A program made the position numbers and the translations under genes. 64,000 bases of DNA, from contig CP158972.1 in the NCBI GenBank assembly GCA_040429635.1, positions 3,541,501 through 3,605,500 of the forward strand, in the 5' to 3' direction. Below the pieces are notes generated by a model. That model saw nothing but the letters and a program-made list of their open reading frames with translations. It was not told the origin of the DNA and ran no database searches. Each line of letters starts with the position of its first letter. Position 1 is the first letter of the stretch. Below, in pieces: positions 44,691 through 55,003 of this stretch. This stretch comes from Tamlana crocina. GTDB lineage: Bacteria; Bacteroidota; Bacteroidia; Flavobacteriales; Flavobacteriaceae.

Positions 44691-46754
44691 ATGATAAAGA
44701 AATCGCTAATTACTCCGTTTAATACAAAATATAATACCGCTCCTTTTTCGAAAATCGAAAATTCAGATTTTCTTCCCACGATAAAAGAAGCTATCGAAAT
44801 CGCTAAAAACGAGATAGATGCCATTGTAAACAACACCGAAGCACCCACCTTCAAAAACACCATTGAAGCACTGGATTTTTCGGGAGAACAATTAGATCGC
44901 ATTTCTAGCATTTTTTTTAATTTGAATTCTGCTGAAACCAACGAGGAGATTCAAAAAATAGCACAGGAAGTTTCGCCTTTGCTTTCCGAGTTCAGTAACG
45001 ACATCACTTTAAACGAAGACTTGTTCAAGCGTGTAAAAGCCGTTTACGATCAAAAAGAACAACTTGTATTAACTATTGAGCAGAAAACGCTGCTCGATAA
45101 AAAATACAAAAGCTTTTCGCGGAACGGTGCCAATTTACCTGAAGACAAAAAGCTAAAATTGCGTGAAATCGACAAAAAACTAAGTCAACTTAAATTAAAG
45201 TTTGGCGAAAACGTACTCGCCGAAACCAATAAGTTTGAATTGCATATTAGCAATGAAACGGACTTGGCCGGATTGCCCGAAGGTGCTAAAGAAGCTGCCG
45301 CACAAACCGCTGAAGCGAAAGGTAAAGAGGGCTGGTTAATCACATTGGATTACCCTAGCTACATTCCGTTTATGACTTATGCCGATAACCGCGAACTGCG
45401 AAAAAAACTCGCCATAGCATTTGGAGCAAAAGGATTCCATAACGACGAATTGGATAATCAGGACAATGTATTGAACCTAGCCAAACTACGGCACGAACGT
45501 GCCTATTTATTGGGCTACAAAACCCACACCCATTTTGTTTTGGAAGAACGCATGGCCAAAACACCGGAAACCGTTGAAAAATTCTTGAATGAATTATTGG
45601 AAAAAGCTAAGCCAGCAGCCGAACGGGAATTTAAAAATCTTGAACAGTTCGCTAAGGAATTAGACGGCATAGACCAACTTCAAAAATGGGATGGTGCATA
45701 CTATTCTGAAAAGCTAAAACAGAAGCTTTTCGATTTGGATGACGAAAAACTGAAACCTTACTTTAAGCTTGAAAATGTTATCGATGGGGTATTTACCGTT
45801 TCCAACAAGCTTTACGGATTGCATTTTGAAGAAATGAACGATATAGATAAATACCACGACGAAGTTTTAACCTACAAGGTAACCGATCGTGATGGTAATT
45901 ACATATCTATTTTATACGCCGATTTTTTCCCTAGACCCGGAAAACGGAACGGTGCTTGGATGACGGTGTACAAACCGCAATATGTTAAAGATGGCGAAAA
46001 TAGCCGTCCGCATATTTCAATAGTATGCAATTTCACCAAACCAACAAAAACCAAGCCTTCGCTTTTAACTTTTAACGAGGTGACTACCTTGTTCCATGAA
46101 TTTGGGCACGCCCTTCATGGTATGTTGGCTAACACCACTTACCCCAGCTTATCGGGCACTAGCGTGTTTTGGGATTTTGTGGAGTTGCCCAGTCAGGTTT
46201 TAGAAAACTGGTGCTACGAAAAAGAAGCTTTGGAACTGTTTGCCACGCACTACGAAACGGGGGAAGTGATCCCCATGGAACTCATTGAAAAAATTAAAGC
46301 TTCCGCTACGTTTCACGAAGGCATGCAAACGTTACGCCAATTAAGTTTTGGGCTGTTGGATATGAGTTGGCACTTCGACTTCGCTCAGTGCAAGCACGAT
46401 GATGAATCTTCAAAATCATTCTCGGTAAAAGACTTTGAAAACAAAGCGTTTGAAAGCACCAAATTATATCCAGATGTTGCCGAAAACTGTATGAGCACCT
46501 CGTTTTCACATATTTTTCAAGGTGGTTATTCATCGGGTTATTACAGTTATAAATGGGCTGAAGTACTCGATGCCGATGCTTTCGAAATGTTTAAGGAAGA
46601 AGGTATTTTCAGCGAAACCGTTGCTCAAAAATTCAAAGATAATGTGTTGTCGCAAGGCGGTTCGGAAGACCCTATGACGCTTTACAAACGCTTCCGCGGA
46701 AAAGCGCCTCAACCCGAAGCATTATTAAGAAGGGCTGGATTAATCGAGAAGTAG
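44691..46754 (+). CDS. M3 family metallopeptidase (oligopeptidase A / Dcp-like)
   Basis: 687 residues. The zinc motif HEFGH is at 469-473 within TTLFHEFGHALHGML, with the later FWDFVELPSQVLENW segment that supplies the third ligand. The C-terminal FSHIFQGGYSSGYYSYKWAE, which binds substrate, is also present. There is no signal peptide, so it is probably cytoplasmic and degrades short peptides, for example those imported by the cell. Residues about 562-575 (FDFAQCKHDDESSK) come from a dispersed repeat inserted in frame. Confidence 0.94.
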   Translation: MIKKSLITPFNTKYNTAPFSKIENSDFLPTIKEAIEIAKNEIDAIVNNTEAPTFKNTIEALDFSGEQLDRISSIFFNLNSAETNEEIQKIAQEVSPLLSEFSNDITLNEDLFKRVKAVYDQKEQLVLTIEQKTLLDKKYKSFSRNGANLPEDKKLKLREIDKKLSQLKLKFGENVLAETNKFELHISNETDLAGLPEGAKEAAAQTAEAKGKEGWLITLDYPSYIPFMTYADNRELRKKLAIAFGAKGFHNDELDNQDNVLNLAKLRHERAYLLGYKTHTHFVLEERMAKTPETVEKFLNELLEKAKPAAEREFKNLEQFAKELDGIDQLQKWDGAYYSEKLKQKLFDLDDEKLKPYFKLENVIDGVFTVSNKLYGLHFEEMNDIDKYHDEVLTYKVTDRDGNYISILYADFFPRPGKRNGAWMTVYKPQYVKDGENSRPHISIVCNFTKPTKTKPSLLTFNEVTTLFHEFGHALHGMLANTTYPSLSGTSVFWDFVELPSQVLENWCYEKEALELFATHYETGEVIPMELIEKIKASATFHEGMQTLRQLSFGLLDMSWHFDFAQCKHDDESSKSFSVKDFENKAFESTKLYPDVAENCMSTSFSHIFQGGYSSGYYSYKWAEVLDADAFEMFKEEGIFSETVAQKFKDNVLSQGGSEDPMTLYKRFRGKAPQPEALLRRAGLIEK
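46373..46395 (+). repeat. TTCGACTNCGCTCA repeat inside the M3 peptidase gene
   Basis: CTTCGACTTCGCTCAGTGCA followed by AGC, translated FDFAQCK at about residue 562. Same repeat family as 27520-27535 and 56816-56838; it keeps the frame open. Confidence 0.75.
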
Positions 46755-46764
46755 TTTTTTTGCT

Positions 46765-46772
46765 TAAATTTG
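46765..46772 (+). promoter_or_regulatory. Possible -7 box of the sigma factor gene
   Basis: TAAATTTG matches TAnnTTTG, 15 bases before the ATG at 46788. A TTG start proposed by frame length (46770) lies inside this box. No -33 motif is seen. Confidence 0.45.
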
Positions 46773-46787
46773 AATAAAAAACTATTT

Positions 46788-47342
46788 ATGCCCAACAACC
46801 AGATAAATCCCAACAAGTGGATCGATTTATATTCCGACTACTTGTTCAACTACACCATTTCCCGTGTAAGCGATAGAGAAATTGCGCAAGATTTGGTGCA
46901 GGACACCTTTTTGGCTGGGCTTAAATCTATGAAAAACTTCAAAGGGGAAGCCAGCGAACGTACTTGGCTCATTTCCATTTTAAAACGAAAAATTATAGAT
47001 TACTACAGAAAGATAAATTCCAACAAAGGCCAAGCAGAAGTTAGAATGAACTATAACTCTGGAGATGAGTCCGATGGCGACTGGCTGGAAGAACGCGTAG
47101 GTGACCCCTTCGACAAAACCGCTCAAGACACCCTTGAAAATGAAGAACTTGGAGATGCCATATACAATTGCTTGGATATGCTGCCCAAAAAACAAGCCGA
47201 GGTTTTTAAAATGAAAACCATTTTGGGTCACGATACTGAAGCGATTTGTAATGAACTGAATATTACACCGTCTAACCTTTGGGTAATCATCCACAGGGCA
47301 CGTACAGCTCTCGCCGAATGTCTAAAAGAAAATTGGTTTTAA
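46788..47342 (+). CDS. ECF-type RNA polymerase sigma factor
   Basis: 184 residues from the ATG at 46788. Region 2 spans about 18-80 (VSDREIAQDLVQDTFLAGLK, then FKGEASERTWLISILKRKII); a charged linker contains DWLEERVGDPFDKTAQDTLE; region 4 (about 125-178) has LPKKQAEVFKMK and the helix-turn-helix EAICNELNITPSNLWVIIHR. ECF factors direct polymerase to stress or envelope genes. The small zinc-motif protein 2 bases downstream is its likely anti-sigma factor. Confidence 0.93.
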   Translation: MPNNQINPNKWIDLYSDYLFNYTISRVSDREIAQDLVQDTFLAGLKSMKNFKGEASERTWLISILKRKIIDYYRKINSNKGQAEVRMNYNSGDESDGDWLEERVGDPFDKTAQDTLENEELGDAIYNCLDMLPKKQAEVFKMKTILGHDTEAICNELNITPSNLWVIIHRARTALAECLKENWF

Positions 47343-47344
47343 TT

Positions 47345-47608
47345 ATGTGTGCAAAAATTAAGGTGTTTATGCCTTGCGAAAAGGTAAATATAATGTGCGA
47401 CAAAGCACAGTATTGTGAAGCTACATTTTGGGAAAAAATAGTTCTGAACCTTCACCTAGTTTACTGTAAAGCCTGCCGCAAATACACTAAAAATAACGGC
47501 AAATTGACCAAAGCTGTTAAAAGCTCAAAATTAAACTGCCTAGACGAAGCCTGTAAAGAAAACATGAAAAAGGAATTAAAAAAGGCTATGGAAGAACAAT
47601 CAGTCTAA
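47345..47608 (+). CDS. Small cysteine-rich protein, probable zinc anti-sigma factor
   Basis: 87 residues from the ATG at 47345. It contains H37-x3-C41-x2-C44 (HLVYCKAC), the zinc-binding ZAS (zf-HC2-like) pattern of anti-sigma factors, plus Cys at 11, 18, 24, 65 and 70. There is no membrane segment, so it would be a soluble anti-sigma protein like ChrR/RsrA. It begins 2 bases after the sigma gene. Binding to that sigma factor is inferred from position and motif; thiol redox sensing is possible given the many cysteines. Confidence 0.7.
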   Translation: MCAKIKVFMPCEKVNIMCDKAQYCEATFWEKIVLNLHLVYCKACRKYTKNNGKLTKAVKSSKLNCLDEACKENMKKELKKAMEEQSV

Positions 47609-48438
47609 ACCATTAAAAGCCACAGCAGCAACCAAAAAACGGGCAGTCCTTCAACCCAAAATGCTGTATAATATTTATTTCTTCCTGTTTTAGAGCACAC
47701 CACAAACCAGCCCGTCACCACGGAAACCAATGCCAAAACTAAAATCCTTAACGTGGAAGTTTCATCTTTTAAAAACTCCATAAAAAACATGATTAACAGC
47801 AATGCCGACCCCAATAGTTTAGTCGCAGCAATTCCTATTTTTTGTGGCACGGTACTGAGTTTTAAACTATCATAAGCCAAATCCCTAATTTCAAACGGCA
47901 GCATCAAAACCACCACAAAAACAAAACGCTGAATGGCGGTAACAATCACGTCCCAGTTTATTGGATATTCATTGTTTATTAACGGCAAAAACACGGTTAC
48001 CCCGCTCCAAACCAGGGCAATCAAGTAGATTTTGAGTCCGCTTACGCTCCTTAAGTTTTGCTGCTTGTCCAGAAAAAAATGCTTGGGCAAAAACGGAATA
48101 GCGTAAAAAAAAGTTATCAGCCCAAAAACGCCAATACACAACAACGTGTTTTGTTTTAATTGCCAAGCATAGTAACACATCAACAAAAAGCAGAAAAATG
48201 AAAATATTTGAATGGCTTTAAGCCAATTGGCCAAACTTCTGTGATGAAATTTAGCTACCCCGAAGTACTTTACAAAGTTATACCCAGTAATTGACGCGTA
48301 GAATATAAAACACAACACATTTTCATCGTAAGGGACTTTAAACTGAAAAAGCGTTATGAAAGATAAGGCATACACCGCCAAAGCCACATGGATACTGGCA
48401 TTAATGTGAAAATCGAAAAGTTGCTTAAACACCCTCAT
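47605..48438 (-). CDS. Polytopic membrane protein, possibly UbiA-like
   Basis: 277 residues from the ATG at 48438 (upstream extension rejected: it has no membrane character). About eight hydrophobic segments. The loop VLMLPFEIRDLAYDSLKLST resembles the second Asp-rich loop of UbiA prenyltransferases, but the first N/DxxxD loop is not clear, so activity is uncertain. It overlaps the anti-sigma gene tail to tail by 4 bases. Confidence 0.65.
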   Translation of the reverse strand: MRVFKQLFDFHINASIHVALAVYALSFITLFQFKVPYDENVLCFIFYASITGYNFVKYFGVAKFHHRSLANWLKAIQIFSFFCFLLMCYYAWQLKQNTLLCIGVFGLITFFYAIPFLPKHFFLDKQQNLRSVSGLKIYLIALVWSGVTVFLPLINNEYPINWDVIVTAIQRFVFVVVLMLPFEIRDLAYDSLKLSTVPQKIGIAATKLLGSALLLIMFFMEFLKDETSTLRILVLALVSVVTGWFVVCSKTGRNKYYTAFWVEGLPVFWLLLWLLMV

Positions 48439-48524
48439 TAAACAAAAATAATCAAACTGTTGATAAGACTTCCTTGCGGTTGAAAACTTTCCATTTAATG
48501 CAATAAAAAGCCTTAAATAATGCT

Positions 48525-48533
48525 TATTTTTGC
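48525..48533 (+). promoter_or_regulatory. -7 box of gcvP
   Basis: TATTTTTGC matches TAnnTTTG, 27 bases before the ATG. No clear -33 motif. No glycine riboswitch-like tandem structure is evident in the short leader. Confidence 0.5.
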
Positions 48534-48560
48534 GAATCATTTTTTGAAAACCTAAAATTC

Positions 48561-51410
48561 ATGAATACAAACGCATTTGCCCTACGTCATATCGGCCCCA
48601 GTGAAGCCGAACAAAAACAAATGTTAAACGCCCTTGGTCTTGACAGTTTAGACCAATTGATTTACGAGACTATTCCGGACGATATCCGTTTAAAAAACGG
48701 GTTAAAACTGGACGAGCCCATGACTGAATATGAGTATTTATTGCATATTCATGAACTTTCAAAAAAGAACAAAGCATATACCACTTATATCGGTTTGGGA
48801 TACCATCCCACCATTATGCCGGCTGTAATTCAGCGTAACATTCTTGAAAATCCGGGTTGGTACACGGCGTACACGCCCTATCAAGCCGAAATCGCACAAG
48901 GCAGATTGGAAGCCCTTTTAAACTTCCAAACCATGGTAATCGATTTAACCGGCATGGAAATTGCCAACGCTTCGCTTCTAGATGAGGCTACCGCAGCAGC
49001 CGAAGCCATGAGCTTACTCTTCGCCGTGCGAGAGCGCGACCAGAAAAAAGCAGATATTAACAAATTTTTTGTTTCCGAACATATTTTACCACAAACCTTA
49101 TCTACCCTGCAAACTAGAGCCACACCTATTGGAGTGGAATTGGTTATAGGTAAGGAAGAAAACTTCGATTTTTCTGAAGATTTCTTCGGAGCCATTTTAC
49201 AATACCCAGGGAAACACGGTCAAATCACCGATATAAAGTCATTTATAAAAAAAGCCAATGATTCAAGAATAAAAGTTGCCGTAGCTGCAGATATTTTGAG
49301 TTTGGTAAAACTGGAAGCCCCCGGAAAATTTGGTGCCGATATAGTAGTAGGCACTACCCAGCGTTTCGGCATCCCGATGGGTTATGGCGGCCCGCACGCT
49401 GCCTATTTTGCAACCAAGGAAGCTTACAAGCGCGACCTGCCTGGACGTATTATTGGCGTAACCAAAGATATGGATGGCAACCTAGCCTTACGTATGGCTT
49501 TGCAAACCCGTGAGCAGCATATTAAACGCGATAAAGCCACATCAAATATTTGTACGGCACAAGTATTATTGGCCGTTATGGCGAGCATGTATGCTGTGTA
49601 CCATGGCCCAAAAGGACTAAAATTTATTGCTAACAAAGTACATAACCGCACCGTAATATTGGCGAACGCACTAAAACGTTTAGGTTACGAACAAGTGAAC
49701 ACCTCTTATTTTGATACCCTTCAAATAAAAACAAAGGCGAAGAAAATTAAAAAAGTAGCCATAGAGAAGAAGGTTAACCTATATTATCCCAATAAAGAAA
49801 CGGTAACGGTTTCTATTAACGAAACCACTTCCATTAGAGATCTTAACTATTTAATTTCTGTTTTTGCTGAAGTGGCTAATGAAGAAACCATCGTTATTTC
49901 AAATATCACTGACGAAAACAGCATTGACGAAACCGTTAAAAGAACATCAGATTTTTTAACCGACCCTGTTTTCAACCTTTATCATTCTGAAACTGAATTG
50001 ATGCGCTACATGAAAAATTTAGAGCGTAAAGACCTGGCCTTAAACCACTCCATGATTTCCTTGGGATCATGTACCATGAAACTCAATGCAGCCTCAGAAA
50101 TGTTACCATTAAGCATTTACAAATGGGCCAACATCCATCCTTTTGCTCCATTAAAACAAGCCAAAGGTTACACCAAAGTTTTAAAAGAATTAGAAGACCA
50201 ATTAACTGAAATAACAGGATTTGCCGCAACATCACTACAACCTAACTCTGGTGCTCAGGGTGAATTTGCAGGCTTAATGGTTATCAAAGCTTACCACGAA
50301 TCGCGTGGCGACCATCACAGAAACATTTGCTTAATCCCATCATCTGCGCACGGCACCAACCCAGCTACTGCGGTAATGGCCGGAATGAAAGTGGTGGTTA
50401 CCAAATCGACCGATGAAGGCAATATCGATGTTGACGATTTAAGGGCCAAAGCCGAATTACACAAAGATAACCTCTCTTGCTTGATGGTGACTTACCCGTC
50501 CACCCACGGTGTGTACGAATCGGCCATTAGGGAAATCACAAAAATCATCCACGATAATGGCGGACAAGTGTACATGGACGGCGCCAACATGAACGCCCAA
50601 GTAGGCTTAACCAACCCTGGAAATATTGGAGCAGATGTGTGCCACCTTAATTTACACAAAACCTTTGCTATCCCCCATGGTGGCGGAGGCCCAGGCGTAG
50701 GCCCTATTTGCGTTGCCGAACAATTGGTGCCATTTTTACCGGGCAATCCTGTAGTAAAAACAGGAGGCGAAAAAGCAATTACAGCCATTTCGGCCGCACC
50801 TTTTGGATCGGCTTTGGTTTGTTTAATTTCATACGGATATATTAAAATGCTTGGTGCAGAAGGCTTAACCGCTGCTACCAAAACAGCTATTTTAAATGCC
50901 AACTATATAAAACAACGTCTTCAAGGCAGTTTCGATACCTTATACTCTGGTGAACGTGGTAGAGCCGCCCACGAAATGATTGTCGATTGTCGTCCGTTTA
51001 AGGCCCACGGCATCGAAGTGAGCGACATTGCAAAACGATTGATTGATTATGGTTTCCATGCTCCAACAGTGTCATTCCCCGTCGCTGGCACGTTGATGAT
51101 TGAACCTACCGAAAGTGAAAGCAAAGCCGAGCTAGACCGTTTTTGCGACGCCATGATTTCCATAAAAAAGGAAATTGACCAAATTTCAAAAAACAATACC
51201 AACAACGTTTTAAAAAATGCACCCCACACTTTAGGCATGGTAACAGCCAGCGAATGGAATTTCCCATACTCGCGTGAGGAAGCTGCATTTCCTTTGGAAT
51301 ATATTAGAAACAACAAATTTTGGCCTAGCGTGCGCCGCGTAGATGATGCCTTTGGCGACCGCAATTTGGTGTGCTCTTGCACCCCAATCGAGGCTTACGC
51401 CGAAGCATAA
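48561..51410 (+). CDS. gcvP: Glycine dehydrogenase (decarboxylating), P-protein
   Basis: 949 residues, a single-chain P-protein with N- and C-terminal halves. It starts [20 protein letters not shown]. The PLP lysine is Lys700 in [34 protein letters not shown] and [16 protein letters not shown] are also present. It decarboxylates glycine and passes the aminomethyl group to the H-protein lipoyl arm. GcvT and GcvH are not in this window. Confidence 0.98.
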   Translation: MNTNAFALRHIGPSEAEQKQMLNALGLDSLDQLIYETIPDDIRLKNGLKLDEPMTEYEYLLHIHELSKKNKAYTTYIGLGYHPTIMPAVIQRNILENPGWYTAYTPYQAEIAQGRLEALLNFQTMVIDLTGMEIANASLLDEATAAAEAMSLLFAVRERDQKKADINKFFVSEHILPQTLSTLQTRATPIGVELVIGKEENFDFSEDFFGAILQYPGKHGQITDIKSFIKKANDSRIKVAVAADILSLVKLEAPGKFGADIVVGTTQRFGIPMGYGGPHAAYFATKEAYKRDLPGRIIGVTKDMDGNLALRMALQTREQHIKRDKATSNICTAQVLLAVMASMYAVYHGPKGLKFIANKVHNRTVILANALKRLGYEQVNTSYFDTLQIKTKAKKIKKVAIEKKVNLYYPNKETVTVSINETTSIRDLNYLISVFAEVANEETIVISNITDENSIDETVKRTSDFLTDPVFNLYHSETELMRYMKNLERKDLALNHSMISLGSCTMKLNAASEMLPLSIYKWANIHPFAPLKQAKGYTKVLKELEDQLTEITGFAATSLQPNSGAQGEFAGLMVIKAYHESRGDHHRNICLIPSSAHGTNPATAVMAGMKVVVTKSTDEGNIDVDDLRAKAELHKDNLSCLMVTYPSTHGVYESAIREITKIIHDNGGQVYMDGANMNAQVGLTNPGNIGADVCHLNLHKTFAIPHGGGGPGVGPICVAEQLVPFLPGNPVVKTGGEKAITAISAAPFGSALVCLISYGYIKMLGAEGLTAATKTAILNANYIKQRLQGSFDTLYSGERGRAAHEMIVDCRPFKAHGIEVSDIAKRLIDYGFHAPTVSFPVAGTLMIEPTESESKAELDRFCDAMISIKKEIDQISKNNTNNVLKNAPHTLGMVTASEWNFPYSREEAAFPLEYIRNNKFWPSVRRVDDAFGDRNLVCSCTPIEAYAEA

Positions 51411-51511
51411 AATACAGGTTGAACATCGTAAATTTTAATAGAAGCAAATTGGCATGTTTGCTCGGTCAAACTATATTAGCACCTATAAACTGTTTCAAGG
51501 CAATTTGATTT

Positions 51512-52570
51512 ATGAACATTAAAATCACAGGAACGGGCAGCTACATACCCAGTACCGTAGAAAAAAATACGGCCTTTCATAACCATACCTTTTTAAATGT
51601 AGATGGTTCGGCTATAAACGCTCCTAACGAGGTTATTGTTGAAAAATTTAAGGAAATTACCGGGATTGCAGAACGTCGTTACGCTAAAGACCATTTAAAT
51701 TCTTCTGATTTAGGTTTTTTTGCTGCCGAAAAAGCCATTGAAGATGCCAATATTGATCCCGAAACTATCGATTATATTATCGCGGCACACAATTTTGGCG
51801 ACGTTAAACATAACACCATTCAGGGTGATATGTTACCTTCTTTAGCCTCAAGAATAAAGCACAGTTTACGCATTAAAAATCCAAAATGTGTGGCCTACGA
51901 TATTTTATTCGGATGCCCTGGTTGGGTGGAAGGCGTTATACAAGCCAAAGCTTTTATTAAATCGGGTATGGCGAAGCGCTGCTTAGTCATCGGTACCGAA
52001 ACCTTATCGCGTGTTACCGATAAACACGACCGAGATGCCATGATTTTTTCCGATGGCGCCGGTGCCACTATTGTGGAAGCCAGCGATGAGGACGGTGGCA
52101 TTTTGGCTCACGAAACAGCCAGTTTCACTTACGATGAAGCTTACTATTTGTTCTTTGGAAAATCAAACAACCCAGAACTGCCACAAGACACCCGTTATAT
52201 TAAAATGGATGGGCGTAAAATCTATGAATTCGCGCTTACCAATGTGCCTAAGGCGATGAAAACCTGTTTGGACAATAGCGGCGTGGACATTAAAGACGTT
52301 AAAAAGATTTTTATCCATCAAGCCAACGAAAAGATGGACGACGCCATTTTAAAGCGCTTTTACCGACTGTACAAAACCGAAATTCCTGAAGGTGTCATGC
52401 CCATGAGCATCCAAAAATTAGGAAACAGTTCGGTAGCGACCGTTCCAACGCTGTTGGATTTGGTAAAGCGCAAGCAATTGGAAGGTCATAGTTTAAACAA
52501 AGGCGATATTGTTATTTTTGCCAGTGTTGGTGCCGGTATGCATATTAATGCTATTGTGTATCAATACTAG
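51512..52570 (+). CDS. Beta-ketoacyl-ACP synthase III family protein
   Basis: 352 residues. The KAS III triad is present: Cys135 in LFGCPGW, His269 in FIHQAN and Asn305 in KLGNSSVA. The DGAGATIVEA segment is also present. The N-terminus has an insert relative to FabH (NHTFLNVDGSAINAPNEVIV). It may start a special acyl chain such as a branched or aryl lipid rather than being the housekeeping FabH; the position beside gcvP gives no clue. It ends against the convergent T9SS gene. Confidence 0.88.
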   Translation: MNIKITGTGSYIPSTVEKNTAFHNHTFLNVDGSAINAPNEVIVEKFKEITGIAERRYAKDHLNSSDLGFFAAEKAIEDANIDPETIDYIIAAHNFGDVKHNTIQGDMLPSLASRIKHSLRIKNPKCVAYDILFGCPGWVEGVIQAKAFIKSGMAKRCLVIGTETLSRVTDKHDRDAMIFSDGAGATIVEASDEDGGILAHETASFTYDEAYYLFFGKSNNPELPQDTRYIKMDGRKIYEFALTNVPKAMKTCLDNSGVDIKDVKKIFIHQANEKMDDAILKRFYRLYKTEIPEGVMPMSIQKLGNSSVATVPTLLDLVKRKQLEGHSLNKGDIVIFASVGAGMHINAIVYQY

Positions 52571-52572
52571 AT

Positions 52573-54915
52573 TTATCTTACCAAAGTAAAATGAGATTGG
52601 AACTTTAATTTTGTTCCGTCCAGATTATATGTTACAATAAACCAATAATCGGTTGATGGCATATTTGCCCCTCTGTAAGTGCCGTCCCATTCTTTATTTT
52701 CTGGGTTGAGTGTTTTCAATAGTTTGCCATACCTATCGTAAATATGCAATTCGTACAGACAAGAAGCGGATTTTATTTCAAGGCTCCAAGTATCGTTGTA
52801 ACCATCATCGTTTGGAGTAAAAAACGGCTTTACCTCAAAACATTCTGGCACTTGGCTTTCACAACTCAAACTCATATCTCCCAAATCATCAGAACAACCC
52901 GTATAATTATCGGTAACCAAAATATCATCGTACTCACCAAATGCTAGGCCAGTTAAATGCAATTCTCCAGAACCATCCGAGGATAAAGCGATACTTTCCA
53001 TAACCGAGTCTTTTGAAAAAGAAACTGTATAATTTGAATTCACTGCCAAGCCTGATATAACAAAACCTCCTTTTTGAAAATCACACTCTGTTGATTCAGA
53101 CCTCCTGATTTCGGCTTGAAAACTCAGTGTTTCTAAAGTAATCTGCCCTAAATTAACGGAGCACCCTGTAGCATCTTCGGCTACTACAACATTTTCATAA
53201 ACACCAGCACCCAAACCATCCAAAATCAATTCACTGTTCACTCCCGAAAAATAACCTGTGGTTTTAACAGAGCCAGCATCCTTTGTATATGAAACCGAAT
53301 ATGCCGAATTCATTGACGGCACAGAAATTGCAACCCGTGCATCTGGATCCTCGCACCTACTCGCTGTGATTGATACAATTGAAACGTTGAAATCTGGGGC
53401 GTCTAAAAAGATTTGCCCTAAGTTTATAGAGCATGTAGTGGCCTGCTCCTCAATAAAAATATCTTCAAAAACGCCAGAATCTAGATTATTCAATTGTAAT
53501 TCACCATCGGTATTGGATGTAAGCGTTCTACTTTCCGGTACCGAATCTTTAAAAAAAGATACCTCGTAATTTGAATTACCCAACAATCCTGAAATGATTA
53601 TTACCCCATCTGAAACACCACATCTAGACGGGTTGGTTGAGGACAGGGAAGCTGAAAGACGGGGAGCATCCAAGACTTGGCTGGCTAAATTTCCTGAACA
53701 GCCACTGGAAACTTCTTCAATGCTAATGGACTCGTAACCTCCTGCCTCTAAACCACTAATTTCAATTACTCCCGAGGTGTTTGACGTTACCGATACTATT
53801 TCTTGAACATTATTTAAGGTGTACGAAACGGTATAACTTTCTGAGGCCAATAAATCTGAAATTGAAATAACCCCATCGAAACTGTTACAACTGGTTGGGT
53901 CGGTTGAGGAAATTTGGGCTTCAATATTTGGTGCTTCAATTGTAATTTGACCCAAATCACTTGAACAGCCTGTTGCATCGTTGGTTATTAATATTTCTTC
54001 ATACACTCCATCAAGCAACCCTGAAATTGTAATTTCTCCAGTACCATCTGACTGAATATTTAATGTCACCAAAGAACCTAAATAATTATAGGTTATGGTA
54101 TAATTTACATTGGATTCCAAATCTGATATTGTTATAGTACCGTCATCTGAATCACAACCTGACATATTTGTAAAGGAAACTGAACTTGTAAATGTTGAGG
54201 ATAATAATTGAGCGATATTTTCATCAGTGAGCGCTCTATCCCAATATCTAAAATCATCTATTGCCCCTTTAAAATAATTTGCAGGAACTCCCAAATTCCT
54301 ATCATGCCTACCTATACAACCAGGTGAATCAGAATATTGCAATGCCCCCCCTGAACCAGAATAAACACCTCCACTTTCATTACAGTCAAAATAAATCTTC
54401 ATGTCATTAGCAGAATTAACGATAATGATTATTTGATGCCAACTATTAACTTGAATTGAAGAATTTGAGACATAACTTCTTCTTGTAGAGGAAACATAAC
54501 TATTTGAACCATCTCCATAATTAATAGCATAATTTCCCGTGGATGCTTGAGAATTAAAAAAAACTCCAGTATTTCTGTCCTCCTCAAAAGAAGTATTAAA
54601 CACTTCTCTATCATCCAAATCTGTACTATCATAATTAATCCAAAAAGAGAAAGAAACTGGTAAATTGGGTTTTAACTCAGAAATATTTGGGAAATTAATA
54701 TAGTCATCAATGCCATCAAAATATATAGCTGAATTTGGGTTACCAAATCTGTCATCAACAAATGTTGCTCCAAAATTAATTGCATGGTTCCCATTAACAC
54801 TTGAATCGTTGGTGTCTCCATCAAAAGTATAATGGAGCAATAAATTATCTGTTAAACTCTGCGAGAATATTTTCGTGCAAATCAACAAAAATATTATATT
54901 TAATCTCCTCATCAA
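52573..54915 (-). CDS. LamG-domain surface protein with five repeats and T9SS type B sorting domain
   Basis: 780 residues. Signal peptide MMRRLNIIFLLICTKIFS; a LamG-like domain (about 22-235, with YTFDGDTNDSSVNGNHA and FKGAIDDFRYWDRALT); five related repeats of about 89 residues (244-330, 331-419, 420-508, 509-598, 599-687), each with a Cys near the start, an NY-VS-type strand and ATGCS-LGQ near the end; and a gliding-motility type B C-terminal domain (FFTPNDDGYNDTW...). It is predicted to be secreted by type IX and held at the surface; LamG suggests carbohydrate or protein binding. No enzyme domain is seen. Confidence 0.9.
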   Translation of the reverse strand: MMRRLNIIFLLICTKIFSQSLTDNLLLHYTFDGDTNDSSVNGNHAINFGATFVDDRFGNPNSAIYFDGIDDYINFPNISELKPNLPVSFSFWINYDSTDLDDREVFNTSFEEDRNTGVFFNSQASTGNYAINYGDGSNSYVSSTRRSYVSNSSIQVNSWHQIIIIVNSANDMKIYFDCNESGGVYSGSGGALQYSDSPGCIGRHDRNLGVPANYFKGAIDDFRYWDRALTDENIAQLLSSTFTSSVSFTNMSGCDSDDGTITISDLESNVNYTITYNYLGSLVTLNIQSDGTGEITISGLLDGVYEEILITNDATGCSSDLGQITIEAPNIEAQISSTDPTSCNSFDGVISISDLLASESYTVSYTLNNVQEIVSVTSNTSGVIEISGLEAGGYESISIEEVSSGCSGNLASQVLDAPRLSASLSSTNPSRCGVSDGVIIISGLLGNSNYEVSFFKDSVPESRTLTSNTDGELQLNNLDSGVFEDIFIEEQATTCSINLGQIFLDAPDFNVSIVSITASRCEDPDARVAISVPSMNSAYSVSYTKDAGSVKTTGYFSGVNSELILDGLGAGVYENVVVAEDATGCSVNLGQITLETLSFQAEIRRSESTECDFQKGGFVISGLAVNSNYTVSFSKDSVMESIALSSDGSGELHLTGLAFGEYDDILVTDNYTGCSDDLGDMSLSCESQVPECFEVKPFFTPNDDGYNDTWSLEIKSASCLYELHIYDRYGKLLKTLNPENKEWDGTYRGANMPSTDYWFIVTYNLDGTKLKFQSHFTLVR

Positions 54916-54919
54916 TATT

Positions 54920-54927
54920 CAAATTTA
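54920..54927 (-). promoter_or_regulatory. -7 box of the T9SS type B gene
   Basis: TAAATTTG on the minus strand matches TAnnTTTG, just upstream of the ATG at 54915; this gives a very short leader. No -33 motif. Confidence 0.45.
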
Positions 54928-54977
54928 AAATAGCAAAACTTCCATTTTATAACCATAATCACTTTACAGGATCTACA

Positions 54978-54986
54978 TATATTTGC
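54978..54986 (+). promoter_or_regulatory. -7 box of the fkbM-like gene
   Basis: TATATTTGC matches TAnnTTTG exactly, 17 bases before the ATG at 55004. No clear -33 TTTG. Confidence 0.55.
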
Positions 54987-55003
54987 AATTCAAATAAACA
55001 TAC

